Assembly (NCBI GenBank): GCA_021234155.1
Contig: JAJEKV010000318.1
Coordinates: forward strand, 126,001-190,000
Origin: Isoetes taiwanensis
Lineage: Eukaryota; Streptophyta; Lycopodiopsida; Isoetales; Isoetaceae
DNA: 64,000 nt
Direction of reading: 5' to 3'
Position numbers and translations under genes: made by a program. The notes under the pieces were generated by a model that did not search any database, was not told the origin of the DNA, and was given only the letters and a program-made list of their open reading frames with translations. Shown here piece by piece: positions 55,107-64,000 of the stretch (position 1 is the first letter of the stretch; each line of letters opens with the position of its first letter).

Positions 55107-58100
55107 TTATGCTGTGTTTTCACATGCATGTTTTGCAGCTCCTCTCTCTTTTTCCAAAGCAGTTTTGTAGGGAGGCGCTATAGGTGGTTGCACTGGTTCC
55201 AAGGATTTGTATACTTGACCTTCTTCTGCTTCAAATGAAAGGGGATATGTCTGATCAGCATCATATCCACTTAGATCGCCACAAGCTAAAAATGGAACAA
55301 GGACTTTGTTGGGCCCTTCAAGCCATGCACTGGCACAATCTGCAGCAAGTGGAGAAACAAAACATTGGCAGCTTCTTTTCTTAGATAACCTAATTGCTAA
55401 AAGAATAGTAGATATCTCATACCAAGTTCAGGATATGGACTGCTTGCTCTTTTTAAAATTTCGTACAAATGTCCAGGATCGAACCCTTCAGGAGGGCAGT
55501 AATCTTCACAAACTACAAATGCCTCTGAGATACACGGACCATATTTCAATATTTACAATAGAAAACAGATATAGAAGTAAAATTCTGTAAATTGAAACTC
55601 GCCTATGCTGGAATTACGACTACTTTTGGGTTTCGTGCATGTTACAGTTGGGAAGAACACCTTTAACTGTCATGACACAAAAGAGTCAAGTTAGGAATGG
55701 AAGATATGACTTGCTGAAACCATGGTTGGCACATCATAGCCATATAGTATCTCTATTTCTTATAGTATTACATTGTAATAAACAGCAACTTTAGCTCTTT
55801 GATAGCATGTTAATATTGTTATGCCCATTTCTCCAAGATGCTCCTTTTAACAGTTGAAAGAATTTGCATATATATTGTATGTATAGACATGAACGCCCCT
55901 CTAAGTTGGTAAAAGCTTGATGCCAATTTCTACTCACATCACACAATAACCAAGATCAAACTGCCCGGCTACACATAGCCAAAGCATTTATCTGAATATC
56001 AGAATTGAAATGTAAACCATTGTTGCTTATTGAGGTCCTTCTACATTGAGTAGAGATTAAGTCCATGCACCGACTCGCGCACCTGCTTCAAATAGAAGTT
56101 TCAACAAAACTAGCTGGAATATCATCTTGCTTGGACTACTATGGCTCCCCAACATATCCTTGTTTCTCTACATTCTGCCGCCTGGAAGGTATTCTGACAT
56201 AAAATTGACTCCTGATTGCTGACATACTAGCAACCCTAAATGCAGAGCTAGAAAGCAACCAGCTTGGCATGTCTAAATAATGAACCAAACAAAGCATCCA
56301 CACTTGTGAAGTGCACTGTGCATTTGTATTTGCTGAATTAGGATGACATCGTGGCCATTACAGGAAGAAAAAGGAAACAAAGATACATAAAGATGCTAGA
56401 CTTGTGCCAAACTATAAAACAAAATGCACTGAATAATATGTATTTAAGGACTCACCTGAGAATATAAGAGACTGATATCTTTCCCACGGAATATCTTGGC
56501 AACGAACTTGCCTCCTAGTCTCAACACATGCGTAACAATTGTTAATGCCTGTTATGGTACCAGTAGCACTTCTTAGCTTTGCAATACTTCATCGTGTCTC
56601 AATAATGTTATATATATATTTAAAAGCTTCATTCTAGAAGAAAATTGACTGATGAGAGGTGGTAAGAAATTACTGCTAATATCAGCTGTGATTGGACAAA
56701 CTCATCCATATCATGAAGTCCCGTGACTGCAGCCAACTAACACAATAAGACAGCTAGATCATGCTCTAAAAGTGCCAGGAAACAACAAAAACATATGCTC
56801 CAGAACATTGGGGACTAAGTATTCATTGCAACTGCAAACTAAGGCACTAAATCTAGATTTTTTCTTTTGCAAAAAAAGAGCAGATATATCCAGATTCTAT
56901 ATCATATTTTATTTGAGAGGCCATCATTTTGGTCAGCTTTTGGCACTTATGCATATATTTAGTTAATCAATCTCTCATGTGTAGTGCTGCAACAAGGATA
57001 ATAGGCTCATACTGTGGAGATTCGATCTCTTCAGAGGCTATCAATCATTTTACAACAAATTGAAATTGTGACCGGATGCACTCCATTCCTCATCACAACA
57101 AGATTGCCGAAGTGTGCCAGCATAAAGAACACTTTTAAAGCTTCCGCATAAAGGAATGGTCTCTCTTAGGTTTAAAGAAACCATATGCAACACAAAGATG
57201 TAACTCGCAGAACTTCAAAGACAGATAGTAAAGAGGGTGCTCTTGTCAATTGGTCATGCTTTATTATTAAGCCAATGTTTTGTGGTCATGAAGTACACCA
57301 CGGCTAGGCTGCTTAAGCTTGGGATTGTGGTTGTACCTATTTATGCCTCATGTCAAAGCCTTCGAAGGTAATGCCTCCAAAAAGATGGGCCCAAACATTT
57401 AGCAGGAAATGGCACAACCTCATAATATACTTTGAACTTGTGGACCACCACATGAACCTATTCACTACTGGAACAAAAATCATCTGAAGAATAACATCAA
57501 CTGACCATCAGGAGCACCATCACAAACAACTAAATCTGCTTTACAACCCTTGAAATGTTGTATGACCTGTTAAGAAATTATGACCAGTTAACTAGTGCCA
57601 GCAATTTTACAGCACAAAATAAGTGAATATTGTCAGCTCACCAGTTCCGCAGTACGAATGCTTGTGATGTCCCCTTGGATCTGGATAACACCTTCAATTG
57701 GTGCCATTGGCTGAAGGTCAATTGCCACAATTAGTGGCAGATCAGCATCTCTACATAAAAGGAAGTGAGCCACAGCCTAAGGATATTTCACCACCAAACA
57801 AAAAGAACTAAAGCATTCTGTGGCAAAATTCTGTACCAGCAGTCTACACTAGGGTCTAGAATAATTAAAACAAATACGTTTGCTATATGGGAAAGATGGG
57901 AAGGGAAGTGCACTGATGTCTACTAAGAACACATCGGACCTATGAGACCAAGTGCACTTATTAGTGTATGTGGACTTGACAGGTGATCATTTAGAGTATG
58001 GCTGCCTAAACATTTCTCTCTTTCTCTCATTTTACCTGCCCTGCATATGTCATAAGAGTAAGGTACTGGTTTTTCAGAAATCCAACAACCTCACACAACT

Positions 58101-59614
58101 CCATGAAGTACTAAGATCAGAAATGTGTGTCTTTATTTGTTCATGAGCTTGCTCAGAAAAGAAAGGATAAACTCTTCCCTTCCTTTCTCTCTGTCTTTCT
58201 GAATCTAACTTCAAATTGTTGCATGTACTTGCACCACATTCTTTGGAAGCGTCCTTTTTCTTTTGAGCTTCTATTCTTGTCGGAAACTTGAGCATAAGAA
58301 ACTTGTCTAACAGTAGTCCATGCTAGAATGTTCATCATAAATGTATAAAAAAGGCATTTGAACATAGGAAGGAAGGGAGAGAGTGCCAGCGATTTCCAGA
58401 TGAAAGTAAGGGAGGGATGGAATGAGAAAGGATTCTACTAATGTCTACAAGAGACCTTTCAAGCTTTTAGGTCCAGGTTTTAATGATGTAAATGCTTCCC
58501 TTTTGGCCCAAAAGACACAAAGGCTGGATCAGCTAGAGACACAATTGGAAAAACTGACACCAAGGATTGAAGGACTGTAGAAAGTGATGAACAAAGGAAT
58601 GTTCCACAGAATTGATACTACTGCACAAGAATAGCAGCAAAACAGCAATTGCCAGTGGTTGACAACTTCTAGCAGCTTGAACATGGCCCTCCTTTTTTGA
58701 AAGCATTTCGGTCTATCCTCTTATTCTCTGTTAATTGTCCAAGCTTTACATTGTATGATCAGCATTGACCAGTTGTTGTAATAATGGGGTCATAGGCAGC
58801 ACTATGAAAAACTTTGAAAGTTTCAGACCCCTTCTGCTCTTTTGCTTCCTCAGTGATTTCTTTAGCTGGTTACTTAATAATGTCCACCATCCCAAATTTT
58901 CTTCGCGTTGGATGCACTTCAAGATAGAATTATTTATAAGTTCATAGTCAGTATCCATGTTCAATTTGTCCCTAGAATTTAAGATAATGCATTGTCATTT
59001 GGTACATGTAGCTATGACAAAAGTAATGTCTGTACCCTGTGACCAGAGAATCTTTGTAGGGCAAGTAAAGTTTCCTGCTCAAAACCTGCAAACATGAAAC
59101 TATGCCAAATGAGATTCAGTATTGGCATTAGCCAGCAATTGTGGTCCTATGCATTAGAATCCTATTGGGAGCAAAATGAAGACTTGATTTTTCTATTTGC
59201 TTTAACCCAACTTAAGAAAATTAAAGTGAAGAGTGTGGCATTTCAGGTGGCATTATACCTGACTCCAGCTCCCAGGGGCAGCACAGAGGTCAACAACACG
59301 CTTCACCCCTAAAAGGAAACAGTACAAATTAGGTCTATTCTCTGCAAGAAGGACCCACTGATGAAAGACTAAACGAGGATCTTCGAAGTCTACAAGGAAT
59401 ACAAAGAAGCAACCTTGTAAAACATCGAATTCTTCGTCTATTTGAAGAAGCTTGAAGGCACTTCTGGCACGCCAGCCCTCCTGTTTGGCCTTACGATAGT
59501 AGATATCCTGCTCAGAGGGTGGAAAATTACATGTATTAAATCCAAGAGCAGAATATGTGAATATTTGGAATAGGAAACAGGACACACTCTCTTGTCCTTG
59601 GAAGACTTGCCCAT
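55107..59614 (-). CDS. TRM7: FTSJ1/TRM7-type tRNA 2'-O-methyltransferase (anticodon loop), 11 exons, 311 aa
   Basis: Exons on - in order: 59588-59614, 59414-59507, 59259-59308, 59036-59085, 57642-57750, 57506-57566, 56674-56726, 56456-56548, 55603-55666, 55423-55524, 55107-55339. The sum is 936 bp, 311 codons plus TAA, with frame kept at every junction. The protein starts [17 protein letters not shown] and has the SAM site [13 protein letters not shown] (45-57), VCDGAPD (124-130), AKIFRGKD (165-172) and [13 protein letters not shown] (193-203). The RrmJ-fold catalytic tetrad K28-D126-K166-E201 is intact. [16 protein letters not shown] and [10 protein letters not shown] form the TRM7-specific C-terminus. 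The family methylates riboses 32 and 34 of cytoplasmic tRNAs with WD-repeat (TRM734) and TRM732-like partners. Intron 9 uses a GC donor (ATAG|GCGAGT). The length fits plant orthologues. Introns 4 (1.3 kb) and 8 (0.8 kb) are the largest and hold no gene I can support. Confidence 0.95.
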
Positions 59615-60330
59615 CTTCCGGTTCGCGGGCTTTAGATCACCATGCAAGCATTAGCCATTTTAGGCCAAAAAATTCGCTCCAGGGTTTAAGGGCAAACCAT
59701 GTTTCTTTAAGGGCAAACTTTTGTTTCTTGGTTGATGGTATTGTATGGGAGGTTAGGAATATTCCCTTGATTTGTCGGTCACGTAAATGTTTTTGAGTTT
59801 TTCCTTCCAGTATTCTTGGACAGGAGCCCTAACACCAAAACGTAGTTTCCTGCTCTACTTCAATGATTTCAACGTTGGACAGCATCACGAAAGTAAGCTC
59901 ATAGAATATCTTTCTCGTTGTGCTTTTTTGGATTGTAAATTCATGAGTAGCATTTGGAACAAGATTACCTCCACCGTAAAATACATCTAGGCCACATTCT
60001 GCTCCCATATTGAATATGGTGCTGACACATGGCATATTTTCAAACCCGGAAAGTCTTGTAAAGTTGTTGATATTTAACTTTTAATCAGAAAGTCTAGTAA
60101 CAATTTTCTAAGGTTTAAAAAAGTTTTACAGTCAGAAAACAAACATCAAAAGAAGTTTTGAACTTCTACTTCCATTGATTTTCTTCACAATTTCAAACAC
60201 ATCCACCAGCTGTACCACCAGCTACAATGATACAGTTGTTGAACGTACTACCTACAATACGAGTTGATCCAAATTCAACATTCAAATTGAATGCCTTCCT
60301 CAATCTCTCATTTTTCCCAACAATCCTCTT
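59615..60330. other. Spacer between the TRM7-type and recombinase-like genes
   Basis: The part next to 59614 must hold the TRM7 promoter and leader. The rest is AT-rich with no supported feature. Confidence 0.35.
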
Positions 60331-60944
60331 CTAGTGAAACCGAGTCAAAGTAAGGTCATCCAGTTCACTACCAGCTTGAGTGATTAAATCTTTAGCAATA
60401 TAAGCATTTTGAACTATAGCAGGTACAATATTTGAAGCATCAACACATTCCATCTTTGCATCTTCCAAACTCTCGACTATTCCAACCTTAGGCAAAGCTT
60501 GATTCACAATACCTAATACAAAGAACATGATTAAAGAACTTGAAGAAAAAAATCTTAAACCAACAAAAAATTGAATCTAAATTACCTGTTGAAGAGTCAT
60601 TTGAAGGAGCTTGAAAACCCTGAACGTCAACAGAAACAGAATTTTGAATTGCATCATATGCATTCAATTCATCATTATAAACATCATTGAACATTCTGCG
60701 AGACCCATCTGGATTAAACGGCTGCCCAACTATTGACATAGCAACCTTCGATTTCAATTCCCTAGTCTTGTCATACCTTGCAAGAAAACAAGATAATATT
60801 AGAAACTAAATAACAACAAACTAATTAGAAAAGAAATTAAATAATATCTTACCTTTTATATGCTTCAGAAGTCCTATGTCCAGTCACGGTCATCCCAACA
60901 TCGATGGGCACATTAGCTCTTGCTAATCTAGACATACAAAACTC
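60331..60944 (-). CDS. Tyrosine-recombinase-like protein, C-terminal three exons (5' part not found)
   Basis: Exons 60853-60944 (acceptor inferred), 60586-60776 and 60331-60512 join in frame through GT-AG introns and end in TAG. The first exon and junction read EFCMSRLARANVPIDVGMTV, then TGHRTSEAYKRYDKTREL. The GHR...Y spacing (His to Tyr nine residues) and the preceding helix match the C-terminal catalytic end of tyrosine recombinases as found in Crypton-like elements and domesticated DUF3504/ZMYM-type proteins. The remaining ~110 residues (VGQPFNPDGSRR, an Asp/Asn-rich stretch and AIVQNAYIAKDLITQAGSEL) have no domain I recognise. Upstream, stops block the frame before the inferred acceptor, and no exon with the first catalytic Arg was found. 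It may be 5'-truncated or have distant exons. Confidence 0.6.
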
Positions 60945-61680
60945 CTGCCTGATTTTCTAGAGAACTTACCCTCAACTCCAATAGTAGCAAGCATGTACTC
61001 TTCATAAAAGTATCTTCATATAAGTTATTTTTTGGATCATGCACGTTGGGGATTTCTTGTCAAAAAAGTTATCATTTGATTACGCATGTTAAGAATTTCT
61101 TGTATTACTACCTATGAATCATCTATGGTGTCGAATAATTATGTGACTATGGTATGCTTTTATATATTTGCCTGACTATAATATATGCTTCAGGATTCGT
61201 TTCAAGTCATAGATCTTAAAATTTCTCCTCGGCAATTTCTCATGCATTTCTCTTCGCTCTACTTCTTAAAAAAGTGATTCTTAGATCTTTAATTTATTTC
61301 CTATCTTATGAAGGTTGATTATGAATTTGAATGCAATTTAGAGATCAAGTTTTTCCTCCCAATTTCATTGCATAGGTCATAGTTTAATTTAAGATTGGGA
61401 TTAGGAAATTTATCTTAGCTCATAGTTCACAACTTTAAGTCTATCTCTGCATATGCTAATGAATCAAACATTAATTCAATGCCAAGAACCAGATAATAGA
61501 ACTGTTATAACTGTTCCAAATGGATATAGATGTTATATTTTCACATAAAATCAGCACTTGAGTATGGAAATGGAAGCAACATTATGTTGTTAGCACTCTT
61601 TTGTATCTCATAAGCACATTCAAAGTAATCGAGTTCTGCACTATGAAAATCATGCACAAAGTCATAATATTATGCAAAGC
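60945..61680. other. Unassigned AT-rich sequence
   Basis: If the recombinase-like gene has more exons, they should be here or further right. None is recognisable. Confidence 0.3.
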
Positions 61681-61684
61681 CATG

Positions 61685-61870
61685 TGGATTGATTTGATGG
61701 TATATTAGTAATGGTATATTAGTAATGAGGTCACGAGTTTGAGTATCACATGGAGCAGCTCCTTGTATAAGATATTCTGGCCTGGACTGAATTCAGATTG
61801 GCTTCATGTGATACATGTAATATACTAGAGATATGTGTGATGAATAAATGACTCAAGTCCTCCAACGTGT
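61685..61870. repeat. Possible degraded tRNA-derived SINE
   Basis: A duplicated GGTATATTAGTAAT is followed by GAGGTCACGAGTTTGAGTATC, which resembles a Pol III B box, and a short GC-richer body. No tail or duplication identified. Confidence 0.3.
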
Positions 61871-62295
61871 CCAATTTTCTATTTCAATTGTATATCTGCA
61901 CCATTGAATTTATATGGTCACGAATTTCTAAAACATAATGTGTAAGCATTGTAGCAATGGGAACTCAAACAAAATGTCTCGTCTTCAAATCAATCTCCCA
62001 AAATCATACATCATCTATGGACAAATTCCTCTTGGGATTGAATTCGTCTTCACACCTGCACAATACTAAATGTCTGCATCGTTCATGTTCATATCAGAAT
62101 CAATTGTTGTCAACCCAACAAAGATATTAGCATTTTCTATAAATAAATATTTCATGTCATTTCATTATTTTACTATATGTTATTACTGACCAAAATATAA
62201 AGGTCTCATAAGTTTCAATGGTACTTTATCCAACTGCTAGTTAACTCATCCCAACTATTTGACCATTTCTTGACCTAAGTGTAATCCCTAATTGT

Positions 62296-62530
62296 TTGTG
62301 GTAAGACGTTAAACTGCCATACCCAAGGTCATGGGTTCAACGCCTCGTTGTGAAAGTGGCCATGCAATGTAAAGTTGGTGGGGAAGGACCCACTTGGTAT
62401 GATTAATGTAAAGTGGTGGGTCATGGGACCCATCTGGGTGTGTTGTAAAAAGTGTCACATGTCCGATGGGGGGGGGTGTTTGATTTTTTGTCATGGCGTG
62501 ACGTTAAAATCTCTTCTTCTTCTTCTTCTT

Positions 62531-62560
<30 letters not shown>
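62296..62560 (+). mobile_element. tRNA-derived SINE ending in (CTT)n
   Basis: AAGGTCATGGGTTCAACGCC resembles a B box. It is preceded by a short A-box-like GGTAAGACGTTAAACTGCC. A body of about 150 bp with GGACCCACTTGG/GGGACCCATCTGGG follows, then a G9 run and a TCTT-type tail of about 16 CTT units (62512-62560). The layout fits a plant tRNA-derived SINE with a simple-repeat tail. No target-site duplication was established. Confidence 0.5.
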
Positions 62561-62561
<1 letters not shown>

Positions 62562-63060
62562 TGCAATTATCCACAATGATACTGAATATTCATCATGCAC
62601 AAATGAACTGTGCAACTTTCAATAATAAATACCAGTGGGGGCATGGACAGGTTTAGGAGTGATCTGGCTTTTGTAGTATGCTAATTTTTACCTTTTCCAA
62701 AGAGCTGGCATCCCAAAAGCTTATCAAGGAAGCATGTAAGGTATTGCTTCAAGTGAGTGTGATATTCACTATTCAGTGCCTGTACACATCCCTACTCCTA
62801 GACATTCTATTTGGAGAATATCAACCTGTATATCTCTCCTTCCAACTGGGCCAACGACATGGAGGTGTCATTGCCAAGTCCTCCTCTGGGTCATGCGATA
62901 ATGTGGAAGCGTATCTACATGTTAGCACAAAACAACAATATATATAATTAATATGCCACCATAAATGGTGCCCTTCAGTCAATGTCAACGCTACTGAACA
63001 TCATCATAAACATACAAAAGGCATCAAAAATAAGGATTCTTACTCCAATTCAGACTTCAA
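62561..63060. other. Unassigned sequence
   Basis: Short open frames only, with no recognised motif. Confidence 0.3.
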
Positions 63061-63260
63061 GTGGGATGATTGATGGTCGTGGTCTCCAGATAGCAATAGA
63101 CGGAATCATGAGGATAGAACATTGGCTAGGATAGTCTACTCGATGCGCCTCTCTGCAGACTTTGCAAATAGGCTGCAACAGGCTGTCCCATGATTGTAGT
63201 CTTCTGAAGATGTAATCCCATGGAGTCATCTGTAGAACTAGTCCGAGTTGGGAGGACAAT
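63060..63260 (-). repeat. Scrap related to the LTR core of elements 1 and 2
   Basis: ACATTGGCTAGGATAGTCTA followed by CTC.ATGCGCCTCTCTGCAGACTTTGCAAATAGG (63119-63170) matches the LTR core of element 1 near 29523 (ACATTGGCTAGGGTTGTCCA, then CTCCATCCGCC...TGCACACTTTGCAGATGG). The similarity covers about 50 bp. On the minus strand it can be read as ICKVCREAHRVDYPSQC. Confidence 0.5.
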
Positions 63261-63524
63261 TAATCTTAGCAAGAAACTTAGGACAAACTGAACACACGGA
63301 ATATATCTGCCAAAAGAACTCCCAAGAATGCTATTATCATATGATTGACCTCTTCTTTAAATAATGCTTTACTATAAAATCCTAGTCTATATCTTACTGA
63401 AATGTATAACCAAATTGAACACATGGAGTATGCCTAGCAAAAAACCTCCCAAGAATGTTGTATGATGCAACGTGATTCAAACAATAGATCTATTTCTCTA
63501 GCAAGCTAGACAACAGTTAACACA

Positions 63525-63700
63525 AGTCTTGATTCTCAATCCGGCAGTTTCTTCTATCCTCAATCAAGTTTTTCAAAGTGAAAATGTGGTTGATGATAGA
63601 GTGTTTGGACCGAAAGCCTACTTGTATAAGGTCAACCCTTAGAGTTTGGCGAACTTGCACAAAATTTTCATCTTGCTTCTAGTTGGATTTTGTGGTTTAT
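63525..63700 (-). pseudogene. LINE reverse transcriptase fragment (GFR...H/RS box)
   Basis: The minus strand reads VRQTLRVDLIQVGFRSKHSI and NHIFTLKNLIEDRRN. These correspond to the RT block usually written QxGFRxxRSTxDxIFxLRxLIE, just downstream of the fingers domain. Only about 55 residues are recognisable, and the flanks are frameshifted or unrelated. Confidence 0.7.
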
Positions 63701-64000
63701 CTAGAGTGACAAGGAGGCGTTTGTGTATTTTCCAAGGAGGGAGATGCTCACGATCAGCCATCTTCTTCATTGTGCTCAGCTAGAGATCACTAAAGCTTAT
63801 CGTTGTTCATTTCTTTGCGATGATAAAAAGAGATAACAAGGTAAAGAGAGTGTTCTTCTTTTGCATAGGAAGGGTGCTCCACTAGGGTTTTATGAAGATG
63901 CGTGCATTGTGTATTCGCGCCTTTGTTCTTGTCAATAAAAAGAGTAGAGCGTCCTTTAAAAAAAAAAGTTCCTTTCAAAGTTATATTTTCCCACACATCA
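63701..64000. other. Unassigned right edge
   Basis: A minus-strand open frame (63790-63996) has no recognised motif. An A11 tract at about 63957-63968 could be a retroposon tail. Confidence 0.3.

Noticed and set aside
54872-55183. 103-codon + ORF with a basic KRKGKMAEKRAMQHLTLKKA stretch as an exon
   Set aside because: It begins in the 3' LTR, crosses the TSD and runs antisense to the last TRM7 exon. No donor site follows the basic part.
58746-58964. ORFs of 60-73 codons within TRM7 intron 4
   Set aside because: Intronic, on both strands, no recognised motif.

Overview
This is nuclear DNA of a land plant. It holds intron-containing genes with GT-AG and a few GC-AG introns, plant-type nuclear tRNA-Leu and tRNA-Arg genes, Ty1/copia, gypsy-type and LINE retroelements, and AT-rich spacers. 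The heavy load of decayed retroelements and large non-autonomous LTR elements suggests a big-genome lineage such as a fern or another seed-free vascular plant, but the lineage is only a guess.

Two host genes look complete, with every splice site readable. The first is an RFWD3-like RING/coiled-coil/WD40 E3 ubiquitin ligase on + (13617-17138, 13 exons, 592 aa). The second is an FTSJ1/TRM7-type tRNA anticodon-loop 2'-O-methyltransferase on - (55107-59614, 11 exons, 311 aa). A third locus on - (60331-60944) has the spliced C-terminus of a tyrosine-recombinase-like protein. Broken genes are a DUF4283/zinc-knuckle gene at the left edge and a TMN/EMP70 (nine-transmembrane) pseudogene at 2724-4486.

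Region by region: 1-5.6 kb is pseudogenes, a 453-bp foldback element and a LINE fragment. 5.6-12 kb is mostly unassigned AT-rich sequence with short repeats. 12-12.7 kb is a LINE 3' fragment. 13.6-17.1 kb is RFWD3, followed by a PIF1/Helitron helicase scrap. 18-24 kb is repeat-rich and includes a candidate TIR element. 24.4-28 kb is a truncated Ty1/copia element on -, with 5' LTR and primer-binding site. 29.1-39.9 kb is a 10.8-kb LTR retrotransposon on -, inserted into a LINE with a 5-bp target-site duplication. 41-43.2 kb is a tandem array of convergent tRNA-Leu/tRNA-Arg genes with a period near 350 bp. 43.4-54.9 kb is a second LTR retrotransposon (11.5 kb, +) of the same superfamily, ending 170 bp from the TRM7 stop codon. 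60-64 kb has the recombinase-like gene, SINE-like repeats, an LTR-related scrap and a LINE fragment.

The two large LTR elements have intact LTRs, PBS and polypurine tracts but no recognisable reverse transcriptase or integrase, so they look like non-autonomous (LARD-type) derivatives of a gypsy family. The most unusual structure is the Leu/Arg tRNA array. Without the 11.5-kb insertion it would lie about 2 kb from the gene for a tRNA-modifying enzyme.
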